Positions 34,320 to 43,935 of a stretch of DNA of 64,000 bases are shown in pieces. Source of the DNA: Acanthococcus lagerstroemiae (taxonomy: Eukaryota > Arthropoda > Insecta > Hemiptera > Eriococcidae). Below the pieces are notes generated by a model. The model saw only the letters and a program-made list of their open reading frames with translations. It was not told the origin of the DNA and searched no databases. The stretch is from contig CM063108.1 in the NCBI GenBank assembly GCA_031841125.1, positions 23,921,399-23,985,398 of the forward strand. The letters are read 5' to 3'. The stretch's first letter is position 1. Each line of letters opens with the position of its first letter. The translations under genes and the position numbers were made by a program.

Positions 34320-34450
34320 ACCTCAGGATTACAGCACGATTTTTGATTGCGAAGCCGCGAACATTAAAAAATTAAGTTACGAGAGCTGCGAACGTTGATA
34401 ATTACATTAAGGACACAGCGTAGGTCAAGTCGTGACCTGGGCCCAAAACC

Positions 34451-34647
34451 TGTGAGAATAATCTATTGATCGATATTTAAAGAGATCACATTTTTAAGAA
34501 AACGTTTATTTAAGAATAACAAAAAACGAAGTCCGCCATCAACAAAAATAACAGCGAAAAAGAAGAAAAACAAAATGTGGCAGGGTTGCCAATAATCAAA
34601 CAAAAAAACAACGCGTCAGCACGGTTGGACTGTTGGTTTAACTAACA
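34451..34647 (-). repeat. LTR of the inner copia element (5' LTR in element orientation)
   Basis: A 197-bp direct repeat of 30869-31065; one base differs by my reading. Confidence 0.9.
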
Positions 34648-35601
34648 GAAAGTGAGTTTGATAACTTTACAAAGGATCATGGTATAGATTTTCAACACAG
34701 TGTACCATACAGACCTCAACAGAATGGTCAAGCTGAACGATTAAATCGCACGTTACTTGAGCGAGCTCGTACAGCTTTGTTGGAGAGTGGCTTAAACACC
34801 ACTTATTGGACTCAAGCAGTATTTTACGCTGCGTACACTATTAATAGGTCACCGACAGTAGGAGGCAAGGTACCTGCAGAGTTATGGTTTAATTCAAAAG
34901 TTGACTATAAGATTATGCACCCGTTTGGCTGTGCAGCATATGTGCTGAAAAATAACACTGAATCTAAGCTCAGTTCAAAAAGCAAGAAAATGCGATTTGT
35001 TGGTTATGCACCAGGAAGTTACAGGATCTTAGATGAAAAAAATGGAAAAATTACATTGTCGAGAGATGTAATATTTGATGAAGCGATTGTTTGTGAGCCT
35101 GATCGTGAAGAAGCTAATAGATTTCATGAGATAGACCTGGAGAGAATTGATGACATTCCAATCGTTGGATGTGTGTATACCGTTGAAAAGATGCTGGATA
35201 AGGTACCAGAAAATGTTGGAGAAGCTCGAAGGTCACCTGAGTGGAATTGCTGGAGGGAGGCAATGCAGACTGAGATAGATAGTATCAATGCACAAGAGGT
35301 GTTTGAATTTGTAGAGAGACCCAAAAATGTGACCCCAATCTCAACAAGGTGGCTGTTCAGGAAGAAAAGTGACAAACTATTTAAGGCTAGACTCGTTGCA
35401 AGAGGGTTTGAACAGACAGACTTGGAGTGTGATATCTATGCACCAGTGGCCAAATTGTCTACATTCAGAGTGCTATTAGCAGTGGCTGCCCAAAAGGGGT
35501 ATTATGTTGAGCAAGCAGATGTGAAATGTGCATACTTATATAGTCCACTACAGGAGTTGGTTTACATTGAAATCCCTGAAGGTCTAGTGACAAAGTACTA
35601 G
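34648..35601 (+). CDS. Outer copia Pol, integrase C-half and start of RT
   Basis: Coding resumes after the inner element with ESEFDNFTKDHGIDF, the part just after the second catalytic Asp of integrase, then RPQQNGQAERLNRTLLE carrying the catalytic Glu. So the zinc finger (left of the inner element) and the third acidic residue are kept, while the stretch between them is gone. GYAPGSYRILD and the RT start (WLFRKKSDKLFKARLVARGF, QADVKCAYLYSPL) follow. The frame is interrupted at 35599 by a hAT-like insertion that supplies a stop. Confidence 0.85.
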   Translation, partial: ESEFDNFTKDHGIDFQHSVPYRPQQNGQAERLNRTLLERARTALLESGLNTTYWTQAVFYAAYTINRSPTVGGKVPAELWFNSKVDYKIMHPFGCAAYVLKNNTESKLSSKSKKMRFVGYAPGSYRILDEKNGKITLSRDVIFDEAIVCEPDREEANRFHEIDLERIDDIPIVGCVYTVEKMLDKVPENVGEARRSPEWNCWREAMQTEIDSINAQEVFEFVERPKNVTPISTRWLFRKKSDKLFKARLVARGFEQTDLECDIYAPVAKLSTFRVLLAVAAQKGYYVEQADVKCAYLYSPLQELVYIEIPEGLVTKY

Positions 35602-36309
35602 TGATGGGAATTTTAGGTCATTTAGTATGTCTAGTTCATTCGGTCTCGGTCTTCAGAATGTTTAGGTAAAATGTTTAGTTCATTTAGGTCATTTAGGTCA
35701 TTTAGTTCAAACTGCCCGAAACGCACTGAATAATCTGTCAACACATTTACAAAGCAGTAGTAGTTACACCGCACGGTGATTTAACCTGTTGTGTGCTGTC
35801 TTCCGTAATCTTTTGCTCTTTTGATATTTCTTTTGTGTTTTGTTTGTTTAATATTGATTTACAGGTTTTATGATCATTATTTAAGTTATCTGTATTAAAG
35901 TTACTTAAAATGGGTTTCGCGCCCTAGAAAAAGGACCCATACAACATGGAATTTAAATACTGTTCTACGTAAACATTTCTCCTGGAACGCGTGAATGGAG
36001 ATGAAGGTAGAAGAATATAGGTATGCGCGAGAGTTGGCACGCACCCTTCATTATCCTATTTCAATCTCGGTAATCTGATCATTCTGATCACCGAACATCG
36101 ATGTCGATCATACGGTCTTCTCCGCAGTTCATTTCACATTTCGGTTTCGTTCTCATTCGTTACTTTCTTCATTCAGTTTGTTTCGGTCAATTTCGGTAGT
36201 TCAGTTCATTCTGTGAACTAGGTACTTTAAACGTTTAGGTCTCGGTCGTTTAGTTCAACGTGATGTTTAGTTCAAATGAACTAGTACATGAACTACCGAC
36301 ACATCACTA
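35599..36309. mobile_element. 711-bp hAT-type non-autonomous element in copia RT
   Basis: It begins TAGTGATG and ends CATCACTA, and is flanked by the exact 8-bp duplication CAAAGTAC (35591-35598 and 36310-36317). Subterminal regions repeat TCATTTAGGTCATTTAG-type and TTTAGTTCA words. No transposase ORF was seen. The ends are the same type as the 139-bp element at 30474, suggesting one family of transposase mobilised both. Confidence 0.88.
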
Positions 36310-36317
36310 CAAAGTAC

Positions 36318-37445
36318 AGTAAAGAAGACTATGTTATCAGATTAAAGAAGGCATTGTATGGGTTAAAGCAGGCACCTAGAGCCTGGAATGAACATCTTCA
36401 CGAGTTTCTTGAAAAATTAGGCTTTAAACGATCTTTGGGTGATGCTTGCTTGTATGTTTTGGAAGTTGAAGGACAAGTTATTTATGCTCTGATATTTGTT
36501 GATGATTTTGTAATTGTGAGTAGTAGTGAGTCTTTACTCCAAAAATTCAGAGTTGAAGTATGTGAGAAGTTTACAATGTCAAGTTATGGAGAGATTGGTA
36601 CATTCCTAGGAATTCAGGTGAGGTATGACAGAGAGAGAAAGATTGCTACACTGGATCAAGAAGAACTGATTAAGAAGATGAGTCTGAGGTTTGGAATCAC
36701 TGAAACAACACAATTTGCTCCTATGGAAGAAGGTTTAAGATTGGAACCTGTTGAAGATGAACTTGAGAGGACGAAGTTGCCATACAAGCGCTTATTAGGA
36801 TGTTTAATGTTTTTAATGCTCGGTACTCGACCAGACATCTGTTTTTGTGTGAGCTACTTGAGTCGATTTCAAGACAAGGCGAGTGACACACATTTTCGTC
36901 ACCTAATGAGAGTACTAAAATACTTGCATACTACAAAGAACCAGAAACTTGTGTATGACTGCTCAAGGGAAGAAAGTAAACCAATCACTGGCTACGCTGA
37001 CTCTGATTGGGCCAATGACATTATGGACAGAAAATCCACCTCAGGCTACTGCTTTAAGGTCTTTAATGCCGTTGTAAGTTGGTCCAGTAAGAAACAGTCG
37101 CTGGTAAGTCTGTCAACTGTAGAAGCCGAATATGTTGCCTTGGCAGAGGCCAGTGCTGAACTTTTGTGGTTGAGGAAAATTTTGTGGAGTTTGAATATTG
37201 CTACTGAAGAGTCAGTCATCCATGAAGATAATGTGAACTGTATCAATCACGTCAAGGATATTAATAACGCCTCTAAACGTACCAAACACATTGATGTCAA
37301 ATACCACTTTGTAAAAGATCTAGTTGCAAAAAGGATCATTCGTTTAGAGTATATCTCTACCAGTACGCAGTTAGCCGATATATTTACAAAAGCTTTGTCT
37401 CGACAAGCACTAGAAAAGTTTAAGAGTTTTATTCCTATAAAATAA
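36318..37445 (+). CDS. Outer copia Pol, rest of RT and RNase H
   Basis: The frame continues from the target duplication with KKALYGLKQAPRAWNEH, the catalytic ALIFVDDFVIV box (about 36495), TRPDICFCVSYLSRF, and RNase H motifs YADSDWANDIMDRKSTSGY, VEAEYVALAEA, HEDN and LADIFTKALS. It ends at the stop at 37443. The open frame begins slightly earlier, at 36288, inside the hAT insertion. No other stops or frameshifts were seen. Confidence 0.88.
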   Translation, partial: SKEDYVIRLKKALYGLKQAPRAWNEHLHEFLEKLGFKRSLGDACLYVLEVEGQVIYALIFVDDFVIVSSSESLLQKFRVEVCEKFTMSSYGEIGTFLGIQVRYDRERKIATLDQEELIKKMSLRFGITETTQFAPMEEGLRLEPVEDELERTKLPYKRLLGCLMFLMLGTRPDICFCVSYLSRFQDKASDTHFRHLMRVLKYLHTTKNQKLVYDCSREESKPITGYADSDWANDIMDRKSTSGYCFKVFNAVVSWSSKKQSLVSLSTVEAEYVALAEASAELLWLRKILWSLNIATEESVIHEDNVNCINHVKDINNASKRTKHIDVKYHFVKDLVAKRIIRLEYISTSTQLADIFTKALSRQALEKFKSFIPIK

Positions 37446-37718
37446 GTTTAATGATCAGTTGTATTATTATTATTATTATTTTTTTTTCTTATCACTATAT
37501 TGGTGGTTCTTTTATTGGTTCCTGTTAAATAGAATTAGTGTATCAAGTATTACATTATCCTAAAATATGTATTTGTCAGCATATCAATTTCATACTGCAT
37601 ACACCGTAGTATTTTTATGTTCAATGTTCTAACTTAGATGCCTGTTATCATTTTGCTATACTATTCCATTTTGTTTTTGTTTCTTGTAATTTGTTAGTGT
37701 CAAGGTTTGTGGGGGAGG

Positions 37719-37952
37719 TGTTGTTATTTGCTCGTTTTCTTTTGGCTTTATCAAAGAATCTTTTTGCCAACTGTATGGAAATACAAACCTTGACACCATC
37801 AACCTTGAGCCTTCTGAATATTTTTGTCTGTGAAAACTGTAATGTTGTTCACGCTGTCGAATTTCATTATTATGTTGCTGTTGTCTTCGAAAATGGAATC
37901 GTGAATATAAAAAAGTATAAAAATGTAGCACTTTCATTTATTTGCTCTAACA
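37719..37952 (+). repeat. 3' LTR of the outer copia element
   Basis: Second LTR copy, preceded by the polypurine tract GGGGGAGG (37711-37718) and followed by the target duplication ATAAT. Confidence 0.93.
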
Positions 37953-37957
37953 ATAAT

Positions 37958-40226
37958 TACCGTAATTTTTCGGACGGAAAATACCTCGTGGTAGTAAATT
38001 TCGAAGGAATTCGAATCGTGATTTATGCGATTCATTTTTTAGATATCGATGAAAAAATACAGGTCTGAATCCTCGTTCCGGTTCTCATGTAATTTACGTA
38101 CTCTGTAGAGATACTTGTAATAATGCTCTCCTTTCGCGTTATCTCTACTCAATATTGACCAACATTCGTTTTTCGAGAATAGATTAGTTTTTCAGACAAA
38201 TTTGAAACGTATTTCTCGTACACATCGTTCAACTGACTGTTTCCTATCATTTCGACATGATTTCCGATCACTTCAATTTAACGATCTCTTCGAGTAATTT
38301 ATTGAGCGTTGGGATTTTCATGAAACGAGTAGTATTTTTCATTAAGCTAGAATCTTGTTGGTCTTTAGATAGTATTCGTATCGTTTTTTTTACCTCGTTC
38401 AAGAAATTTTACGTGGTACATCTATTCACGAATTTTATGATCGTGTTTGTCAGACAAATAAGCGATTCTGATGAATGTAGAAATTTGATTGGAAAGAAAA
38501 GGTTCGATGTATGAATCAGATTTATCGAGAAACAATAATTTCGGGAAATAATTACCGTAATTTTTTGGACGGAAAATACCTCGTGTTAGTAAATTTCGAA
38601 GGAATTTGAATCGTGTATCGAGATACGTTTGATTTAGAACAACAACTAAAAATGTAAATTTTCGTAATCGAGTGCGTCAGTCAAGTTGGGGTAGCTGTCA
38701 AAACGTACAGGGAGTTTGTATTGTAATGTACAGGACGAGAGAAAAGTTTGTGATGATAATCTCAATTGAATTTACGTACATACCTACATCATTTTTTTTG
38801 CCATCGATTTTTTCAAAGTTGTGAAATAATTTTTCGTTTTTGTTACTCTCGAACGATGAAATTTTGTTTCGTTTCGTTTGCCATCTCTGTGTATCGTTCT
38901 TCAATACTTTTCTCTCATGAATTATCATTCGTGTACAAATATCTGAATACACATCGTTCAACTGACTGTTTTGTAGCACTTTGCGACGGCGACGTGAATG
39001 TAGGGATATTTTCAGATTCATATCTGGACAAAAAGAAAAGAAATACGCAGGATAAATCAAAAAGGGTATTCAGTTGTTCGTTTTTTGTGAAAGAAGAAGA
39101 AAAAAAAATTATTCATTCTCATTCGTAAACTTTTGTTCTGCTGTCAATTTGTAGGCTAATCATCTCTGGTTGATTGTATGACAGTTCTGATCGAAGCTGC
39201 TACAAATGAACGATGATGAAATTTGAGTTACCATCCTTTTTTACTTACAAAAGTTTCGAAGAGTTTTCTCTTTTTCTTTTTCAAGCTGAAAGGGTACTGT
39301 CTTCGATTTTCCTTAATATTCATAATGAAAATGAGATATTTCAACCATCAAAAATACGATTAATTTCTCGTTAAATTCTCTACATACAGCTTACCATGAA
39401 ACAAAAAGTTGAGTGATGTTTTTTCTGCGTAATAATTGTAAATTATTTCGTTTTTGAAATGAGTAACGGTTCTGTAATGACGAGATTGTTTTTTTTCTTC
39501 GAAATACGTGTTTCGAATACGAGTATCGAAATTCATCAAACTGATATTACCAATAAGCTTCGTCTTGGACAGTACTGAATAGAAAACTTCCGTGTTGTTC
39601 TCTGTCCCTCTGTGTTTTGTAAGTATTATTCCAATTCAAGATTCAACAACAAGGCGTTGTGATTATTATGAATACTCGGGCATTGAACACATATTCATCA
39701 AATTTATTGTCGGAACACATTTATCTAGTTCACTTACATTTCGTAAAAGAAACAATAAACTGTAGTACCGGAATGAAAAGGCGTTATTTTTTCACTGAAG
39801 AGATCGCCTTCCTCAAAATTGTTGTTCCATCACTTCATCCTTAATGATAAAATCTTAGAATCAGTTGAAACTGTTTAGATTGTTTCGATATCAAAATGTC
39901 AAAACACGCGTTTACACGCGTCACTGTGTTGGCGAGTTTGTTTTGTGATACATGCAGTGTGGCCACATTCACTAATATTTCAAACACGAGAGGGAAATTA
40001 CGGGAAATAATTCAGAATGAATTTACGAGAAAAGGAGAGCTAATTAAGAAAAACAAAAAGCGGCATTGAATTCAGCGTGAAAAATACTTCCAGAATCGGC
40101 TACTCTCGTTCTTGCGGTTTTTTGGCTGTTGGGTAGTGTTATATGAAACAAAGTGTTGAGGCACTTTTTTTCGCTATTAGCTGTTTTTGAACAATCTTCA
40201 ATGTGCGAATTAAGTGTTTGCGAGAA
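37958..40226. other. Intron-like stretch of repeated blocks, no clear exon
   Basis: No exon I can defend. Several blocks recur in the window in the same orientation: 38110-38300 resembles 28180-28360; 38560-38690 resembles 43435-43550 (GGAAAATACCTCGTGTTAG block) and 37965-38010; 38705-38890 resembles 45005-45175; 39215-39420 resembles 45600-45805. They behave like duplicated intron parts of the split gene or an old dispersed repeat. Confidence 0.5.
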
Positions 40227-40525
40227 TTTTTGTACTGTATTAGGGAAAGGTATATTTCATATTCAATCTAAAAATGCTTGAGTTTTTGTGACATGTCTAA
40301 GTCATTCATTATCAGATATACATTCGTATGTATCATTGTTTTTAGACATTGAAATTTGTACATTGAAATAGAGTGTATACGCTTCCTTTTTTTCAATACT
40401 TCCCATTTTTATTTCAGCCAGATGCGTTGCAAAGAATAGAAAGGAAACTTGAACAATTAATCGAGCAAAGAATAGAAGAGAAACCAAAGCTGTTGATGGA
40501 AAAATTGGATAAGGTTTATTAATAT
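40227..40525. repeat. Left copy of a 299-bp duplication flanking the RTE LINE
   Basis: Positions 40227-40525 equal 42429-42727 except for one base (AAACCAAAG against AAACTAAAG). The RTE insertion lies exactly between the copies. The block contains the end of an intron, a 96-nt exon (40418-40513) and its donor. Confidence 0.95.
40418..40513 (+). CDS. Helical exon of the split TDP-43-NTD/AAA gene (first copy)
   Basis: A good acceptor (TTTTTATTTCAG) precedes 32 codons rich in Glu, Lys, Leu and Arg (PDALQRIERKLEQLIEQRI and so on), ending LDK before GTTTATT. Both ends are phase 0. The heptad-like Leu/Ile spacing suggests a coiled coil. Its phase fits the TDP-43-NTD exon ending at 27773 and the exon starting at 42793. 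The donor GTTTATT is weak. Confidence 0.6.
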
Positions 40526-42428
40526 TTATTTTAATTTTATTTTAATGCTTTGGCTAGGCGCGCCGCTGCTGCCTAGTCCGCCCATCGCTGAGCATAAGCA
40601 TCCGTCACCCTGGCCCAGGCTATCCTATTTTGTGCAGTTATTGACCAAGATACTCCCACCTCCTTCACTATTTCGTCGAGCCATCGCGTCAGTGGTTTGC
40701 CTTGGTTCCTCTTTTTGTCGTATGGGACCCATTCAGTCAAAGCTAAGTTCCATTTTCTGATTTTATTTCTTGCTAGGTGTCCTGCGTACTTAAATTTTAA
40801 TTTTTTGATGGTGTATCCAACGTTTGTAGCTCTCGTTATTGATTTGATTTTTGTATTTTTAACTTTATGTTTCAGCCGGATTTTTAATATGCTTCGCGGG
40901 ATAGCATTTTGACTTTTTTGTAGCCTTTGTGTTTGACTTTTGGTCAGTGCCCATGTTTGGGCCCCATACGTCAGGACCGGTGTTATGCAGCTCTCTAGAA
41001 TTCGAATTTTCGTTGTTAATTTGGTTGGCCCTTTTAAAATCATTTTGTGGGACCAAAAGGCCCTCCAAGCTTTTGCGATCCTAATTTCTATTTCTTTTGA
41101 GGCTCGGTTGTCCCAGGTAATATTTTGGCCTAGATAGGTATAATTATCCACTTTTTCGATTAACAAGTTATCTGCCTGTATCTCAGTAACGCTTTCATCT
41201 TTTGACATAAGTTTTGTTTTTGACGCGTTAATAGAGAGACCTACTTTGGTACATTCCGTTTTCAATTCGATTAACATTTTTGATAACTCATTTATGTTTT
41301 TGCCAATTAAGATTATATCATCTGCGAAGCGGAGATGGTGGAGCCAGCACCCGTTTATTTTTAACCCTCTACCCTCCCATTTTAGATTGCGAAATATTTC
41401 TTCTAGAATACAATTGAAGATATTGGGTGAAAGAGGGTCCCCCTGTTTGACTCCTCGTAGTATTGGGAAGTACTCGCCTCTCTTATCTAGTCTAACGCAA
41501 GCTTCTGAGTTGTTATAAAGGTGGTGCAGCACATCGATAATTTGGGATGGGACGCCTTGTTTTGTCATCGACTCCCATACGCTAGAGTGTGAAACCGAAT
41601 CGAAAGCTTTGGTGAAGTCGACAAAAACGAAGTTTACTTCAAAGTTATATTCTTTTGACTTTTCAATGATTTGATTGACTGATAAAATATGGTCGACCGT
41701 GGAGAAGTCTCTGCGGAAGCCGGCTTGGTTTATAGGTTGATGGAAATCGAGATTCTTATAAACCCTTTCTTTTAGGATTTTCATAAAAATTTTGCAGACG
41801 TTAGATGACAGATTGATCGGACGATAGTTATTAATATCAGCCTGGTTGCCTTTCTTAAATAACAGAATTATTTCTGTTTTATGCCATTGCATTGGAGTTA
41901 CGCCTGTCATTAAAATAAGGTTGAAAATAACGGTTAAAGGTTTAGCTATTACTTCTTTCAATGTTTTCAGCATGTGGTTCTCAATCTGATCTGGTCCTCC
42001 TATTTTATTTATTTTTAATTGTGAAAGGGTTTTTTCAGTTTCAGTAATAAGAATGGGAGGTACTTTCTCTGTGACATGGTTAGTCTGTCTCTGACCCGGT
42101 GAATTGCTGGGAGACGGCTCTGGGTAAGCTGCGTAGAGATTGCTGTAAAATTCAGTAGCTAAGTTGATAATTTCGTCCCTTTTGGAGGTTAGGGTACCGT
42201 TGTTTTTTATTAGTTTTGGGAGCAAGCGTGTCCCTTTGCTAATTGCCTTCCAGGCTTGTTTAGTGGACCAGTTGGTTTCTATTATTCCAGTGACTTTATC
42301 AAATTCGAATTTTTTGACATCGTTACGTATTTCTCTTCTTATCAATTTATTCATTTCCGCTAATTCTATATTTTCGATTGTTGAGCGCTTTGGTTTCTTT
42401 TTTAGTATAGATCTTTCCTCAATTAAGG
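40526..42428 (-). mobile_element. 5'-truncated RTE-clade LINE
   Basis: On the minus strand the element starts (truncated) at 42428 and ends at 40526 with an A-rich tail containing AAAATAAAATTAAAATAAAT. It carries RT but no endonuclease. It is flanked on both sides by the 299-bp duplication. The near-identity of the flanks implies a very recent insertion. Confidence 0.88.
40573..42354 (-). CDS. RTE reverse transcriptase (ORF2 C-terminal 593 aa)
   Basis: An open frame from 42354 to 40573 without stops. It shows KKGNQADINNYRPINLSSN, the VDFTKAFDSVSH motif, GVKQGDPLSPNIFN, the catalytic LRFADDIILI box (about 41310) and a YLGQNITWD stretch. The C-terminus reads YAGHLARN, then GKPLTRWLDEIVKEVGVSW, typical of RTE-type endonuclease-RT proteins common in arthropods. 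The first Met is internal; the true ORF2 N-terminus with the APE endonuclease is lost by 5' truncation. Confidence 0.88.
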   Translation of the reverse strand: MNKLIRREIRNDVKKFEFDKVTGIIETNWSTKQAWKAISKGTRLLPKLIKNNGTLTSKRDEIINLATEFYSNLYAAYPEPSPSNSPGQRQTNHVTEKVPPILITETEKTLSQLKINKIGGPDQIENHMLKTLKEVIAKPLTVIFNLILMTGVTPMQWHKTEIILLFKKGNQADINNYRPINLSSNVCKIFMKILKERVYKNLDFHQPINQAGFRRDFSTVDHILSVNQIIEKSKEYNFEVNFVFVDFTKAFDSVSHSSVWESMTKQGVPSQIIDVLHHLYNNSEACVRLDKRGEYFPILRGVKQGDPLSPNIFNCILEEIFRNLKWEGRGLKINGCWLHHLRFADDIILIGKNINELSKMLIELKTECTKVGLSINASKTKLMSKDESVTEIQADNLLIEKVDNYTYLGQNITWDNRASKEIEIRIAKAWRAFWSHKMILKGPTKLTTKIRILESCITPVLTYGAQTWALTKSQTQRLQKSQNAIPRSILKIRLKHKVKNTKIKSITRATNVGYTIKKLKFKYAGHLARNKIRKWNLALTEWVPYDKKRNQGKPLTRWLDEIVKEVGVSWSITAQNRIAWARVTDAYAQRWAD

Positions 42429-42727
42429 TTTTTGTACTGTATTAGGGAAAGGTATATTTCATATTCAATCTAAAAATGCTTGAGTTTTTGTGACATGTCT
42501 AAGTCATTCATTATCAGATATACATTCGTATGTATCATTGTTTTTAGACATTGAAATTTGTACATTGAAATAGAGTGTATACGCTTCCTTTTTTTCAATA
42601 CTTCCCATTTTTATTTCAGCCAGATGCGTTGCAAAGAATAGAAAGGAAACTTGAACAATTAATCGAGCAAAGAATAGAAGAGAAACTAAAGCTGTTGATG
42701 GAAAAATTGGATAAGGTTTATTAATAT
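42429..42727. repeat. Right copy of the 299-bp duplication flanking the RTE LINE
   Basis: See 40227-40525; one mismatch. It contains the second copy of the 96-nt helical exon. Confidence 0.95.
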
Positions 42728-43169
42728 AACAGATATTAATTTATGAATAGAGAAATAAAGTTCTTCTAAATTAAATATGTATTATTTTCTAGGATCATAA
42801 CAAACTGGCTGATCTTGAAGCTCTATTTCTAACAAGAAATGTCTCACAACTAATGCTACAAGTACTGAATAAAATTAACACCCGCAGTCAATTTGAAAAC
42901 AGTGTATTTTGTCCTGATAGAAAGAAGAAATCCATTAGACCGAGTAAATTGCACGTAATATAAAACCGCAGGTAGACTCGGAATTATATACCTATGAACA
43001 ATATATTAAAGATAAAAGTGACTTAGTAACGATAGATAAGAAAATTGCAAAACCGCGCAATAAGAAAGGGCATCCTATCACAAGTTTGAAAGAGATTTCT
43101 GCAAAAGATTTTGAAAGTGATTTACAATTGGTCAAAAGTTCCAAAATTATTTCTGATGATGATGTAAAG
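42620..43169 (+). CDS. Helical exons of the split gene (second copy and following)
   Basis: Three blocks read in phase 0. The first, 42620-42715, is the duplicated coiled-coil exon. The second, 42793-42954, has acceptor TTTTCTAG and encodes DHNKLADLEALFLTRNVSQL and so on. The third, 42972-43169, encodes VDSELYTYEQYIKDKSDL and a Lys/Asp-rich stretch ending DDDVK before GTATTT. Between the second and third lie only 17 bp (42955-42971), GTAATATAAAACCGCAG, which contain a stop and begin GT and end AG. The segments are hydrophilic and predicted helical; I know no domain for them. An acidic ORF fragment at about 43268-43325 (EDETGQQNTTCID) may be a further exon. Confidence 0.5.
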
Positions 43170-43935
43170 GTATTTGTGAGACTACGGAAATATGTACTGC
43201 GTGAGTGATGATGAGTTATAATAGGTGTTATTTTTGCAATTTGACTGGCACTAGCAACTACTTAAAAAGAAGACGAGACTGGTCAACAAAATACGACGTG
43301 TATTGATGCGTCAAGTGAACATAACATAACTGATTAGGTACAAATGCAAGTAAATGATAAAACGGTACAGGACAACGACCATGTCAGGCTTGCCAACGGT
43401 GGCCACGAATAACGAATATATTTACAGGGTTACGGAAAATACCTCGTGTTAGTAAATTTCGAAGGAATTTGAATCGTGTATCGAGATACGTTTGATTTAG
43501 AACGACAACCAAAAATGTAAATTTTTGTAATCAAGTTCGTCAGTCAAGTAACACTACTGACGTAATTTGAAAACAAGCTCATGACAAACATTAAGTGTTT
43601 AGCCATAAAAAAAAAATCATTTCTGCTTTTGTATACGAGTTGAAATTTTCATAATTCAGAATCTAAAAGTTAGAATGATCATTTGGTAATTAATTCTCAG
43701 TCACGCGGGAGATTTTTTGTGATTATCAGGGGAATAGGTCTTCGTATCTGATCAATCTACAAGTACATCTTTGTTTTCTTAAATAAACTTGAGTTGAGTC
43801 CTGGGTGATCCTTCTGTGTGAATAATTCAGATTCGATGTGATGAAATAATTTTATTCGTTCGATAAATTAGGTATCGAGAATTCTATGTGTTACAACTTT
43901 TTGTACAATTCAATTCCATTTTTATTGCATTACAG

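Larger units (their letters stand above)
30869..34647 (-). mobile_element. Second Ty1/copia element (inner), reverse orientation
   Basis: Direct LTRs of 197 bp (30869-31065 and 34451-34647) read TGTGAGAATAATC to GTTTAACTAACA on the plus strand and differ at about one base (A at 31045, G at 34626). On the minus strand, the order is primer site GGTTTTGGGCCCAG (34450-34437), gag (34319-33384), integrase, RT and RNase H (to 31099), then a G-rich polypurine tract beside 31066. The 5-bp flanks are GAAAC and GAAAG, one mismatch. Part of the outer element's integrase is missing at the right flank. Protease and the start of integrase are deleted internally near 33380-33430, and frames are broken, so it is defective. 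Confidence 0.9.
28711..37952 (+). mobile_element. Ty1/copia LTR retrotransposon (outer), nested composite
   Basis: It is bounded by 234-bp direct LTRs (28711-28944 and 37719-37952) that look identical, starting TGTTGTTATTTGC and ending GCTCTAACA, with 5-bp target duplications ATAAT at 28706-28710 and 37953-37957. The sequence at 38519-38575 is a related empty site (GGGAAATAATTACCG), which confirms the insertion point. A tRNA-type primer site follows the 5' LTR and a GGGGGAGG polypurine tract precedes the 3' LTR. The body is gag-pro (29059-30868), then a reverse-oriented copia (30869-34647), then the end of integrase, RT and RNase H (34648-37445), with two hAT-like insertions. The first two thirds of the integrase core is missing at the junction, so this copy is not autonomous. 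Confidence 0.93.
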
